Shown piece by piece: positions 38,401-45,703 of a stretch of 64,000 bases of DNA. The stretch's first letter is position 1. Each line of letters starts with the position of its first letter. The notes below the pieces were generated by a model that saw only the letters and a list, made by a program, of their open reading frames with translations, was not told the DNA's origin and made no database searches. Both the position numbers and the translations under genes were made by a program. The DNA comes from Cytophagales bacterium (GTDB lineage: Bacteria > Bacteroidota > Bacteroidia > Cytophagales > Spirosomataceae), in assembly GCA_004292855.1 (NCBI GenBank), contig RDXN01000056.1, positions 1 through 64,000 on the forward strand, in the 5' to 3' direction.

Positions 38401-39994
38401 CAACTCCTACGGACTCCTCGATACAACGGGGACTTCGTTTGGCAACATCGTGCGGAATAACCGCGAGCGGGGCATCAACGGGCGTATTGACTTCGTGTTA
38501 TTGTACAACAAAATAAAGGCCCTGCGCTGGGCCAACACGCCCTCGCCCGTGCGCAAGAATTTTGCCCGAAGTCCCGGCGACGTGGAGGATATTCAGCGTA
38601 ACGACAACCGCCTGATTAAGGCCGTAACGCGAACGCTGTTGACGGTGCGGGGTATCAATTTCAATTACACAGTGCAGGAATCGACCATTTTACCCGGCTT
38701 CCTGCCCACGCCCCGTTTTTTCGGTCTGGACCGGAACAATGCCCCCGGCCTGCCGTTTGTGTTGGGGAGTCAGGATCGTGAAATCCATTACAAAGCTGCG
38801 GACCGGGGCTGGCTCACGCGCAGCACGGTGCTGAACACGGCCTTCCAGCAGAATATCACGAAGAACTTCACGGCCTCCACCAATCTGGAGCCGTTCAAGG
38901 ACTTCCGCATGAACATTCAGATGCGCCTGTCGCGCACGGATGCTTACCAGGAGTTTTACCGCCCGCTGACGGTTGGTGGTGATTTTGAGAGCCAAAGCCC
39001 CGTGCGCAACGGGCAGTTTAGTATGTCGTTCTGGTCGTTCCGAACGGCGTTTAAAGACTTGGGTTTCAACCCCAAAGTGGACTTAAGTGCGTCGTCGCTG
39101 TTTAAAAAGTTTGAGGAAAACCGGCAAATAATCCTGAACCGACTGGTAGCGGCCAATCCCGACCAAACGGGCAAATACAACCCAAAATCGCAGGATGTGT
39201 TGATACCGGCATTCTTTGCAGCCTACAGCGGGCAGGATGTGAACAAGACGAAGTTCTCGCCATTTTATAACTTCCCGCTGCCCAACTGGCGCGTCGATTA
39301 CACGGGCTTGAGCAGCCTGCCCGGTTTCAAGAAGCGGTTTAGCTCGTTCACGCTGGCACACAGCTACTCGTCGAACTACAGCGTGGGCAACTTTGTATCG
39401 TCGCTCGATTACACAGCAGCTTACGTGAATTTGGCCGTACAGAACGCGCCAATGGCTAACCGGGTGAACTTCAACGGCGATTACATCCCGGTGTTTGTGA
39501 TGAGTACGATTCAGATGCAGGAGCGGTTTGCTCCCCTGATTGGCATACAGTTCCAGACCAAAAGCCGCTGGTCGGCCCGGCTCGAATACAACCAAAGCCG
39601 CGATGTGGCCCTGAATCTCTCCAATTCGCAGGTGGCCGACTTAACCAATAAAGACATCACGACGACGGTGGGCTTTACGAAGAACAACGTGCGCATTCCG
39701 GCTTTCCTGACCAACGGGCAAAAGAAAAAGTTGAAGAACGACATGACGTTCCAGTTCCAGTTTACGCTCCGCGACACCCGCGCCATTCAGCGCAAACTCG
39801 ACGCCGAGCAAACGATCACACAAGGCAATTACAACTTCCAGATTCGCCCGACGATTAACTACACTGTGAGTCGCCGACTGAACCTGAACATTTATTTCGA
39901 CCGGACCTACAACGATCCGCTCGTATTGGGTGCCGGTTACCGCCGGGCCACCACCGCCGGGGGCGTGCAGGTGCGGTTTAACCTGGCGGAGTAA
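32414..39994 (+). CDS. sprA: Type IX secretion / gliding outer-membrane translocon SprA (Sov)
   Basis: The 2526-residue size, the signal peptide (ICTITLVGFTALASVSIPTMAQ at about residues 31-52) and the sequence style (long beta-strand-rich stretches, Asn/Arg-rich turns, repeated GRLNATLVGSQQ-, EYSYQGRAYKVGELT- and NIYFDRTYNDPL-type segments) identify SprA. In type IX secretion SprA forms a very large outer-membrane barrel through which CTD-tagged proteins leave the cell; it is needed for gliding and adhesion in relatives. The protein ends VQVRFNLAE. Upstream ruvA is the expected neighbour. A second in-frame ATG at 32456 could be the start. A degenerate copy of its last codons lies about 1 kb downstream behind a phosphatase gene. 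Confidence 0.95.
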   Translation: MVNPYSVHDSLLPLMQFLRRSVRGGVAVRICTITLVGFTALASVSIPTMAQTGRRGTTTRRSPEAIKQAQQEDSTRRANARLAIQERADSIRAARSANRRPTINWPDRYATRFSERSSRSPFILRDPKAVGLDIRLDNSRNFSVTEQVKPEGQGAVTPPTSSQTPPTSGQLGTPDRPGSMPPAPGALPYRPGESIPFDRYGAAQRGRAEQSLLREFSARRDGQSATKGRGLLPKLELPPIVDRLFGGSGIDFKPNGFVLLDFGYLHQFIDNPQLPVQQRKQGNFLFNQQININLNGKIGERLGMLANFDTKASFNFENALKLNYKPEGLGQGLGLPGGLPRLPNAPDLSRSLGAPSVPDFTPKNESIIQGLELGNINWQINSQLIPGVQNLFGVKTQLRFGRLNATLVGSQQRSRKQEITIRNGQVGRPFEMRADQYDENRHFFLSQFFRDNYERGLRTLPMITTGVTITRLEVYVTNRTNTTESLRNIVGFADLAENRRLNNTANPNVQITPGAAVADNGSNALYGRLRTNADVRQVDRTSFVLDGLGLQKGSDYDLLRGAKRLTDREYKFDPQLGYISLLTPLRNDEVLAVAYEYSYQGRAYKVGELTEDYQSLSDDQVIMLKMLKSSTIRNNLQLPMWDLMMKNIYTISNQQINRQNFQLRIVYKDDQTGIDNPNLQEGQNLKDKPLVQVFNMDQLNQQLDRQPDGNFDYVENVTVDPRYGRIIFPVLEPFGSFLSRQFETQEEDLRAKYVFNELYRLTLADAQQLPDRNKFFLKGSVQSSTGASIPLPFGVKEESVQVTAGGVPLTPGADYIFESSTGQLRILNEGVVASGREIRISYEQPDLFQNQIRRLIGTRLDYAISPDMSVGITAMNMRETPAGFLTRVSIGNEPVNNTILGFNLNLRKEAPGLTRFLDRLPLLQTKEPSTIALQVEGAQLFPGVAPRVNDNSFIDDFEAARTIFDLTRQPTRWRLGATPLQFPQGTFQNPLEYAFNRAKISVYTVDQTIYNDNLPGQIPLNLTDAEKNNAYERYFLPNDIFPGRSLPTVVLPTNVLDVAYFPADRGMYNYNPNLNANGQFANPRQSFGSVTRAVGSDIDFDNANVENLTFWMMDPFIEGPQGVVNAYPPNSPAPFTNRNNRTGGKLIFNLGDITEDVIKDGRFNFENGLKVNKDDRGPDNEPTPWGLATKQQFVTNAFQNSEDALAKQDVGLDGLSNEEERVKFRTFIDQVTARVTNLEARQQILNDPSGDDFKFYLGPQADSVKFIVARYKQFMGMDGNSKELNSRDQYLTPSSTNLPDSEDLNTDNTINENDAYYEYPLDLKPGQLQVGKNYIVDKVETNGTTWYQFRIPVREYARKVGNINGFKSIRFIRMYLTDFADPVVLRFGQLQLEANQYRKFLGDLNQRGLQEVPEPYDAQFKVTTVNIEENSQQSTTAVVGNQPVQQKYLYTVPPGFIRDRDFTQIANVELNEQSMSLGVTNLRDGDSRGAFRIVNLDLLFRKRLKMFVHMHNNENESGKVTAFMRLGTDFTDHYYEIETPGLQATPSGLTGDPNDDGLRSQVWPTQNEFDIALQDLIDLKNTRNQQLTRRSSLPFEGRSSDPERKYKITIVGNPDLSAVQSVMIGVRNPKSEDQLAKSFVVWVNEFRTNGYDQTSGQAAIAALNLKLADFANITASGRLTTFGFGGVQTKVGERTRDFTTEYGVASSVSVDKLFPEKWGLRIPLYFNFDSRRVAPQFDPLDPDNPLEEALLAFPDGSARSAYRRMVEDRTTRRGLNLSNVRKVRTGTGGKMRFYDIENFGFSYAFSDVERTNILTDQFLQRQYRGGIAYSFNPQPLKWEPFKNFKSLDRKYLFWLKDFNFNPLPTVVSVRTDLDRSFIKTQLRNADLSGGLTTAGVVPLFEKYFLFNRNYDLAWDLSTNLRLTYKGQANAIIDEPAGDLDVPWKRDSVWRSVQKLGRVKNFQQDLRFTYRLPLDKFPLTDWIAADVNYAMGYQFQANSYGLLDTTGTSFGNIVRNNRERGINGRIDFVLLYNKIKALRWANTPSPVRKNFARSPGDVEDIQRNDNRLIKAVTRTLLTVRGINFNYTVQESTILPGFLPTPRFFGLDRNNAPGLPFVLGSQDREIHYKAADRGWLTRSTVLNTAFQQNITKNFTASTNLEPFKDFRMNIQMRLSRTDAYQEFYRPLTVGGDFESQSPVRNGQFSMSFWSFRTAFKDLGFNPKVDLSASSLFKKFEENRQIILNRLVAANPDQTGKYNPKSQDVLIPAFFAAYSGQDVNKTKFSPFYNFPLPNWRVDYTGLSSLPGFKKRFSSFTLAHSYSSNYSVGNFVSSLDYTAAYVNLAVQNAPMANRVNFNGDYIPVFVMSTIQMQERFAPLIGIQFQTKSRWSARLEYNQSRDVALNLSNSQVADLTNKDITTTVGFTKNNVRIPAFLTNGQKKKLKNDMTFQFQFTLRDTRAIQRKLDAEQTITQGNYNFQIRPTINYTVSRRLNLNIYFDRTYNDPLVLGAGYRRATTAGGVQVRFNLAE

Positions 39995-40016
39995 GGGTGA
40001 TAGAGCGACACATAGT

Positions 40017-40053
40017 AAAAGGGAGATACATTTGCGATGTGTATCTCCCTTTT
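40017..40053 (+). terminator. Rho-independent terminator after sprA
   Basis: A perfect 14-bp stem (AAAAGGGAGATACA at 40017-40030, complement at 40040-40053), a 9-base loop and a T-rich tail. It separates sprA from the phosphatase gene and covers an apparent earlier start of that gene. Confidence 0.88.
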
Positions 40054-40093
40054 GTATTTTTATGCTAAACAGTCCGTAACCGAAGCCGCCTAC

Positions 40094-40858
40094 ATGAACA
40101 TTGCTGGATTCACCTATAAAGGTACTCAACGACTTACTCAGCAAGATGCCATCCTTATTAATGGGCAGCTACTGATTGAAGGGAATCTGGAGCAAACGGG
40201 CCAAACGACCGTAAGTTGCTTTGTAGCTGATGGAGTAGCGAGTTCGACTGATGGTGCCTTTGCCGCTCAATTCGTATTGAATGCCGTACAATCGCTCCAA
40301 TGGGAAGATTGGGACAAGGCTATGCAGCAACTTCGAGAAGTTAATACACGGCTTATTAACGAGAATCATACTAAGGCGGGCGATACAGCTACTACGCTGG
40401 CAGGGTGTGTCTTCACTGGAACAGAGTGGCTTATCTTTAGTGCGGGAGACTCAGAGGTTTATCTGATTCGTAATAATAAGTTGATGCCGCTTGTCAGAAG
40501 TCACAATGAAAGCCCGCACATTATTGGAAAACGGTATCCAGGCTTATCTGCTGAAAAAATACACGAAATAGCATCCAACACTATCTCCAGTTATTTTGGG
40601 GGCACTGCCCCTATGCTCAAGTTTGATGTTGATTGGAAACGACGACTAGCTTTACCAGCTATCAACGGCATTCAGAATGAAGATAAACTTCTAATCTGCT
40701 CAGATGGTCTTTTCAAATCAGTTTCGCAGACAAGTCTGTTGAACACACTCCAAATACAAGCACGACTTGAAGGTGTCTGCGATAAACTTCGCAGGCTGTC
40801 CGAGTTGAACGGTGCCCCCGACAATGTGAGTGCGGTATTCGTTGAGATGACCCGTTGA
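40094..40858 (+). CDS. PP2C-like serine/threonine phosphatase domain protein
   Basis: The start at 40094 (MNIAGFTYKGTQ) is preferred because an earlier in-frame start lies in the sprA terminator; 254 residues result. PP2C landmarks are present in order: GTQRLTQQDAIL (motif with the first metal Asp), CFVADGVASSTDGAFA (the DGxGG-like metal site, here DGVAS), TTLAGCVFTG, FSAGDSEVYLIRNNKL (the GDSR-like motif) and LLICSDGLFKSVS (SDGLF), then NGAPDNVSAVFV (the DN metal site). It is soluble and has no visible sensor domain. Base composition is clearly A+T-richer than in sprA or hisS, and the gene lies between sprA and a degenerate repeat of the sprA 3' end. This points to a late insertion. Confidence 0.8.
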   Translation: MNIAGFTYKGTQRLTQQDAILINGQLLIEGNLEQTGQTTVSCFVADGVASSTDGAFAAQFVLNAVQSLQWEDWDKAMQQLREVNTRLINENHTKAGDTATTLAGCVFTGTEWLIFSAGDSEVYLIRNNKLMPLVRSHNESPHIIGKRYPGLSAEKIHEIASNTISSYFGGTAPMLKFDVDWKRRLALPAINGIQNEDKLLICSDGLFKSVSQTSLLNTLQIQARLEGVCDKLRRLSELNGAPDNVSAVFVEMTR

Positions 40859-41006
40859 ACGGGTGACTATTTCTTAATTTAGTCGCATTCATTGTATAAC
40901 GTCCGAGTCTCTTCATATCTCCTAAGATTCAGTGAAAACAGGTTTATCACCGTTTGGAGTGTGCAGGGTCGGTTTAACCTAGCAGAGTAGGCGCGGGCAA
41001 CAGCAA

Positions 41007-41053
41007 ATTAAACAGACAAATTTTAGTTTTCATTTTAGATTTGTCTGTTTAAT
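41007..41053 (+). terminator. Hairpin terminator behind the degenerate sprA tail
   Basis: A perfect 15-bp stem (ATTAAACAGACAAAT at 41007-41021 with its complement at 41039-41053) with a 17-base loop. It probably was the original sprA terminator before the phosphatase segment entered, and may also end phosphatase transcription. Confidence 0.7.
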
Positions 41054-41202
41054 CCGTTGAACCTGATTATAACCCCCCAGGCCGACGACTATTGGTATCG
41101 CCCCTCAGTTCGCGTTTGTAGCATCGCAACGGTCTGGCAATATCTGAAAAGCGCGGGATTATTGGCCGAAAGCTAAACACCTTTCTGTAGTGCCTCTTTT
41201 TG

Positions 41203-41210
41203 TACCTTTG
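41203..41210 (+). promoter_or_regulatory. Minus-7 promoter element of hisS
   Basis: TACCTTTG fits TAnnTTTG. The hisS ATG begins only 5 bases later, so transcription would start at or next to the start codon (leaderless). A minus-33 box is weak (TTTC at 41182-41185). Confidence 0.55.
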
Positions 41211-41214
41211 CGGC

Positions 41215-42582
41215 ATGAAACCAACCCTCGTAAAAGGTACGCGTGATTTTGGGCCGGAGCAGATGAGCAAACGGCTCTTTATCTTCGACACCATCCGCGC
41301 CACCTTCAAACGCTTTGGCTTTTTGCCGCTCGAAACGCCCTCGATGGAGAACCTCTCCACACTCATGGGCAAGTATGGCGACGAAGGCGATCAACTCCTG
41401 TTTAAGATTCTCAACTCTGGCGATTTTGCAGGCTCGCTCGCCCCGGAACAACTGGCGGCAGGCTCCAAAGCCATGCTACCCAAAATTGCTGAGAAAGGCC
41501 TGCGTTACGACCTCACGGTGCCGTTTGCCCGTTATGTAGTCATGAGTCGGCATGCATTGACTCTGCCCTTCAAACGCTACCAAATGCAACCCGTGTGGCG
41601 GGCCGACCGCCCCCAAAAAGGCCGTTACCGCGAATTTTACCAGTGCGACGCCGATGTGGTTGGCACCGATTCGCTCCTATGCGAGGCCGAAATCGTGTTG
41701 ATGGTGCATGAGGTGATGCGGAATCTGGGTATCGAAAATTTCGCGCTCAAGGTGAACAACCGCAAGATTCTGACTGGTATTGCCGAATTTATTGACGCAC
41801 CGGGTATGGAAGGTGCGTTGGCCGTGGCCATCGACAAGCTTGATAAAATTGGACAGGACAAGGTGCTGGACGAACTCCGCGAACGCGGTTTTTCCGACAG
41901 TTCGATTACGGCCCTATTGCCGATGTTCACCATGCAGGGCAGTACTAACGAAGTTCTGGAAAAGCTCAAGAACTGGCTCACCACCTCCGAAACCGCCCAA
42001 CGCGGCATAGCCGAAATCGAAGAGATGCTGGCTCTGGTCGGCCAATACGGTTTGGAAAACCCGAAACTGGAACTCGACGTGACCCTGGCGCGGGGGCTAT
42101 CCTATTACACCGGAGCTATTTTTGAAGTGAAGGCTCTGGGTGTAAGCATTGGCAGCATCAGCGGGGGTGGTCGCTACGACAACCTGACGAGTGCGTTTGG
42201 TACCTCTGAGCGGCTGTCGGGTGTGGGCATCTCGTTTGGCGTGGACCGGATTTACGACGTGATGGAGGAATTGAACCTGTTCCCAGAAGGAGCCGGGCAG
42301 GGGACGCAGGTGCTGGTGGTCCCGTTTGAGGAATCGGGCAGACACGTGGGTCTGCCCCTACTGGCATCATTGCGTGGGGCTGGCATTGCCGCCGAACTGT
42401 ACCCTGATCTCTCTAAAGTCAAGAAAATGCTCGATTATGCCAACGCTAAGCGCATTCCATTTGTGGTCCTGATCGGCTCCGAAGAGGTGCAGACGGGGCA
42501 GTTGGCCGTAAAGAACATGGTCACGGGCGAACAACAAAAGATGAGCGCGGACGCTATTGCGGCCTTTGTGCAGGCGGGTTAA
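41215..42582 (+). CDS. hisS: Histidyl-tRNA synthetase
   Basis: The 455-residue class II synthetase charges tRNA(His). The start is the ATG at 41215 (MKPTLVKGTRDFGPEQM), which matches the normal HisRS N-terminus; a TTG start further upstream would lie in the promoter element. Motif 2 is in LRYDLTVPFARYV and VWRADRPQKGRYREFYQCD; the HisA motif is LARGLSYYTGAIFEV; motif 3 is GGGRYDNLTSAFG then GVGISFGVDRIYDV. The C-terminal anticodon-binding domain (VLVVPFEE... AKRIPFVVLIGSEEV) is complete. The stop TAA is separated by two bases from the stop of the convergent OmpA-family gene. Confidence 0.96.
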   Translation: MKPTLVKGTRDFGPEQMSKRLFIFDTIRATFKRFGFLPLETPSMENLSTLMGKYGDEGDQLLFKILNSGDFAGSLAPEQLAAGSKAMLPKIAEKGLRYDLTVPFARYVVMSRHALTLPFKRYQMQPVWRADRPQKGRYREFYQCDADVVGTDSLLCEAEIVLMVHEVMRNLGIENFALKVNNRKILTGIAEFIDAPGMEGALAVAIDKLDKIGQDKVLDELRERGFSDSSITALLPMFTMQGSTNEVLEKLKNWLTTSETAQRGIAEIEEMLALVGQYGLENPKLELDVTLARGLSYYTGAIFEVKALGVSIGSISGGGRYDNLTSAFGTSERLSGVGISFGVDRIYDVMEELNLFPEGAGQGTQVLVVPFEESGRHVGLPLLASLRGAGIAAELYPDLSKVKKMLDYANAKRIPFVVLIGSEEVQTGQLAVKNMVTGEQQKMSADAIAAFVQAG

Positions 42583-42584
42583 CG

Positions 42585-43889
42585 TTATTTCTCCAACGAC
42601 AATGCCACGCGCCGGTTCTGAATCCGGTGCTCTTCGGTATCGTTCGGAACGAGCGGTTCCTTACTGCCCTTTCCGGTGCTGGTCATGCGGCTTTCGGATA
42701 CGCCCAACTGACGCAGAAAGTTGATCGTCACCATACCCCGATACTCCGACAGAGCGAGGTTCTTTTTCTCGTCGCCTACATTATCGGTATGCCCCACGAT
42801 TCGCAATCGGTATTGCTTATTAACAACCATGTATTTTGCCAGTTGCCGCAACACGGCCTCCGATTCGGGGATGAGTTGGTAGCTGCTTTGTAAGAAATAG
42901 ATGGGCGGGATGTATTCGGTGGGTTTCAGGTCGGGGATAACCACCTCAGCAGCGGGAGCCGCTGGGGGTGTCTGTGTGGTTGGCGCGAGGTTCACCGCAA
43001 CGGTATTCAGGCCGGTTTTCAGACTAACAACTTCCTGATGGCGAATCTGCCGCCGGTCGTCGGTGACGATCAGGCGGTAGGTTTGGGGCATCACCTCGAA
43101 CGTACTGCTCCACTCGTTAGAGCCGGGGGTCAAAATCGTGCCGGGGCCATCGGTGGGGCGCAGTTCGCACCGGAAGCGTTCGCCCCGATAGCCGCCTTTT
43201 ACCTGCACCGAGGCCGTTACCAGGTCGCGCATAAGCCGGTAATCCTGCCGGGTTCGGCGGTTGTCGCCATAGATCACGAGCGAGTCCGAATAGGCATAGT
43301 AGCCATCAGCTTTGATGCCCACGGTAAGAATATCCAACTCGGCGTAGGCCATCTCGAACCGCCCAATCACGTCGGGATCGAGACAGTTGGTCCAGTCGGC
43401 TTTGGTGTAGTAAAAGCAGGTGCGGGCTTGCAGAGGCAAACTCGTGTAAATATCCGTCAGGAAAAACAACGTCCGTTGCCGTTTGTCGGTCATCGTGGTA
43501 ATGACCAACTGGGCCATCTCCTCCGACCGCAGGGGTCGCACGCTCGACTGCCGGTTGTTGGGCACCAACGGCACCGTCACGAAAATCGTGTTGCCCTGCG
43601 CCGTGGGGGTCGCGTTAGTCAATTCCAGACTCTGCTCTTTGTAGCCCGGCTGGCTGACCAGCAATTTGGTGGCGTCGCACGGCACGGCCACCGTGAACGT
43701 GCCCGACGCGTTGGATTTGCCCACGGGCACCCGAACCGACTGGACAAATACAAATAAATTGGCCGAAACGGGCTGGCGCGTCGCTACGTCGATGACAGTG
43801 CCCGTGAGTTGGCGGCAAATGTCGGCCCAGGTTGGTTGGACCATTAACAGAATAAAAAAAGCGATAAGTGCCGTGCGCAAACGGTTCAT
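42585..43889 (-). CDS. OmpA-family outer-membrane protein
   Basis: A 434-residue protein with a signal peptide (ALIAFFILLMVQPTWA). After it, residues 25-95 (CRQLTGTVIDVATRQPVSANLFV) resemble the carboxypeptidase-regulatory-like fold common at the N-terminus of Bacteroidota outer-membrane proteins. The C-terminal 110 residues are an OmpA peptidoglycan-binding domain: LRIVGHTDNVGDEKKNLALS and RMTSTGKGSKEPL then HRIQNRRVAL. It likely links the outer membrane to peptidoglycan. The middle has no named domain. It is convergent with hisS and divergent from an NmrA-like gene; its promoter region is the 52-base gap before 43942. Confidence 0.85.
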   Translation of the reverse strand: MNRLRTALIAFFILLMVQPTWADICRQLTGTVIDVATRQPVSANLFVFVQSVRVPVGKSNASGTFTVAVPCDATKLLVSQPGYKEQSLELTNATPTAQGNTIFVTVPLVPNNRQSSVRPLRSEEMAQLVITTMTDKRQRTLFFLTDIYTSLPLQARTCFYYTKADWTNCLDPDVIGRFEMAYAELDILTVGIKADGYYAYSDSLVIYGDNRRTRQDYRLMRDLVTASVQVKGGYRGERFRCELRPTDGPGTILTPGSNEWSSTFEVMPQTYRLIVTDDRRQIRHQEVVSLKTGLNTVAVNLAPTTQTPPAAPAAEVVIPDLKPTEYIPPIYFLQSSYQLIPESEAVLRQLAKYMVVNKQYRLRIVGHTDNVGDEKKNLALSEYRGMVTINFLRQLGVSESRMTSTGKGSKEPLVPNDTEEHRIQNRRVALSLEK

Positions 43890-43941
43890 AGTGGGTTGTA
43901 CAAGTAGTTACGCGAATGTACGCAGAGAAACGAAAGCTCCG

Positions 43942-44817
43942 ATGAACAATACCATCCTAATTACAGGTGCCACGGGCAACGTAGGTTCCGAAACGCTCCG
44001 CTGCCTTATGCAACGCCCGGACCGCGACTATCGTGTGTGCGTGGCCTCGCGCAACCCCGAAAAAGACCGCCAACGCCTGCCCATTCAGCCCGATTCCTTT
44101 GTACGGTTCGATTTTGAAGACGACCAAACCTACGCCAAAGCCCTGCGCTCTGCCGACCGAGTCCTGCTGATCCGGCCCCCACAGCTTGCCGACGTCGACC
44201 GGTATTTCAAGCCGCTTATTCGGGTGATGAGCAACGTAGGCACGAAACAAGTGGTGTTTTTATCGCTGCAAGGAGTGGAAAACAACTCACTGACGCCCCA
44301 CCACAAAATTGAGAAGCTGATTGTGGATTCAGGGATACCGTACACGTTTCTGCGGCCCAGTTTTTTCATGCAGAACCTGAGTACGACCCACCGGGCCGAG
44401 ATCGCAGAGCGCAACGAGATTTTTGTACCCGCAGGCGATGGCCGCACAAGCTTTGTCGACGTAGCCGACATTGGCGAAGTAGCGGCAATGGCCCTCACCG
44501 ACCCAACGCACCTGAACGAAGCCTACGAGCTAACCGGCTCCGAAACCCTGACTTATAGCGAAGTAGCCGACATCCTGACCGACGTTCTGGGTCGCCCAAT
44601 TCGCTATACCAACCCGTCGATTCCGGCGTTTATCTGGCGCAAACGCTATAAGGAAAACAACCCGCTGGGCTTCACGCTCATCATGGTTGCCCTCTACACC
44701 GTGGCCCGCCTGGGCAAAGCCGACGGGGTTTCTGACACCATGCAACGACTGTTGGGCCGTATGCCCCGCACGTTTCGCGCGTTTGCGGAGGCTAACAAAA
44801 GCGTGTGGTTACGCTAA
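43942..44817 (+). CDS. NmrA-like NAD(P)-binding protein
   Basis: A 291-residue protein of the atypical SDR (NmrA/QOR2) type. The nucleotide-binding motif ILITGATGNVGSETL is at the N-terminus, followed by RPDRDYRVCVASRNPEKDR, VVFLSLQGVENN and YTFLRPSFFMQNL. The start at 43942 (MNNTILITG) is chosen because the family begins here; an upstream extension would overlap the divergent OmpA gene. The Tyr-x-x-x-Lys catalytic pair of classical SDRs is missing, as usual for NmrA-like sensors or quinone-linked reductases. Its TAA stop forms one end of a 26-base palindrome shared with the convergent SDR gene. Confidence 0.85.
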   Translation: MNNTILITGATGNVGSETLRCLMQRPDRDYRVCVASRNPEKDRQRLPIQPDSFVRFDFEDDQTYAKALRSADRVLLIRPPQLADVDRYFKPLIRVMSNVGTKQVVFLSLQGVENNSLTPHHKIEKLIVDSGIPYTFLRPSFFMQNLSTTHRAEIAERNEIFVPAGDGRTSFVDVADIGEVAAMALTDPTHLNEAYELTGSETLTYSEVADILTDVLGRPIRYTNPSIPAFIWRKRYKENNPLGFTLIMVALYTVARLGKADGVSDTMQRLLGRMPRTFRAFAEANKSVWLR

Positions 44818-44840
44818 CGCGGTTGAGGACAACCGCGTTA
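44815..44840. repeat. Palindromic hairpin carrying both convergent stop codons
   Basis: TAACGCGGTTG (44815-44825) and CAACCGCGTTA (44830-44840) form an 11-bp perfect stem around AGGA. The first three bases are the stop of the NmrA-like gene and the last three, read on the minus strand, the stop of the SDR gene. A related hairpin with the loop in the other orientation is at the glyS stop. Confidence 0.9.
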
Positions 44841-45551
44841 CTTCCCCGGAACCGTGGGCCGTACTTCGACTTTGCTGGGCAGCGTGCGGGGGTGCATTTT
44901 CAACAAATCATACACGATGTTACCGATGTCTTCGGGTTGGATTTTCCAGGCGTCGGCGTCGGAGGGTTTGTGGTTGTCGAACTCGGTGGCCACGGAGCCG
45001 GGCATAATCGTCGATACTTTGATGCCCTCCTTGCGCAGGTCGAGCATAATGGCCTGCGTAAAGCCTACCAGGCCAAACTTGCTGGCGTTGTAAGCGGCCC
45101 CTTTCTCAAAGAAGTTAGTGCCTGCTAAACTGGCGATGGAGATAAAATAGCCCTTCGTTTGTTTCAGAGCCTCAACGGTCGCTTTGGCGGTATTAAACAC
45201 GCCCGTCAGGTTAATGTCGATGGTCTCGTGCCACTGTTCGGGGGTCAGTTGCTGGATGGGGGCGAAGTGGCCTACACCTGCGTTCGCAATCACGTAGTCG
45301 AGCCGTTCCCACTGCTGGAGAACCATGTCGACTACGCGTTGTTGCGAGGCCAAGTCGCGCACGTCGGCGGCCACACCGAGCGCGTAGCCGGGCCGGATTT
45401 CGTTCAGTTTAGAAGCGGCCAACTCAGCCGCCACTGATGAGCGACTTGTGATGGCTACTTTGACACCTTGATTGATGAGGACTTCGGCCACGCCGTAGCC
45501 AATGCCTTTGGAGCCACCTGTGATGAGGGCTGTTTTGATGTGATCTACCAT
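44838..45551 (-). CDS. Short-chain dehydrogenase/reductase (classical SDR)
   Basis: The start at 45551 (MVDHIKTALITGGSKGIG) is chosen because the TGGSKGIG cofactor motif sits ten residues from it; 237 residues. VIANAGVGHFAP, SIASLAGTNFF and YNASKFGLVGF give the NAG motif and the Ser-Tyr-Lys catalytic set. Classical SDRs reduce ketones or oxidise alcohols with NAD(P)H in the cytoplasm. The C-terminus (IQPEDIGNIVYDLLKMHP) resembles 3-oxoacyl-ACP reductase-like SDRs. The substrate cannot be told. Stop codon and hairpin are shared with the convergent NmrA-like gene. Confidence 0.88.
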   Translation of the reverse strand: MVDHIKTALITGGSKGIGYGVAEVLINQGVKVAITSRSSVAAELAASKLNEIRPGYALGVAADVRDLASQQRVVDMVLQQWERLDYVIANAGVGHFAPIQQLTPEQWHETIDINLTGVFNTAKATVEALKQTKGYFISIASLAGTNFFEKGAAYNASKFGLVGFTQAIMLDLRKEGIKVSTIMPGSVATEFDNHKPSDADAWKIQPEDIGNIVYDLLKMHPRTLPSKVEVRPTVPGK

Positions 45552-45644
45552 AGTGATGAAACGGGAAACAGGGCGGGGCGGTTTCCACAAATCCCCGAAT
45601 TCTACCATTCATCAACCTGACGGTTTTCAGGATGGGTAAAGCCG

Positions 45645-45652
45645 TACTTTTG
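45645..45652 (+). promoter_or_regulatory. Minus-7 promoter element of the CBM9/DUF5916 gene
   Basis: TACTTTTG fits TAnnTTTG and lies 52 bases before the ATG. A weak TTTT at 45624-45627 may serve as the minus-33 box. Confidence 0.5.
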
Positions 45653-45703
45653 CGCGCTCAAGTGCAACATTCCGGGTGAGAAACTGTCTTTGTTAAAAAT
45701 TGT

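Larger units (their letters stand above)
40859..41214. other. Non-coding gap with degenerate sprA 3'-end copy
   Basis: No gene is supported here. At 40961-40990 a 30-base stretch matches the end of sprA at 39965-39994 at 25 of 30 positions and encodes VQGRFNLAE followed by TAG, against VQVRFNLAE and TAA in sprA; three of the five changes are silent or affect only the stop codon. A terminator hairpin follows at 41007-41053, and the hisS promoter element at 41203-41210. Nothing else was recognised in the remaining bases. Confidence 0.8.

Noticed and set aside
32414-39994. Many antisense open frames within sprA
   Set aside because: They follow the G+C-rich codon pattern of sprA on the other strand and show no domains.
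40037-40093. Earlier start of the phosphatase gene
   Set aside because: It lies in the sprA terminator hairpin and adds residues without likeness to PP2C.
43666-43941. Longer N-terminus for the NmrA-like gene
   Set aside because: It overlaps the divergent OmpA-family gene, and the conserved fold begins at 43942.
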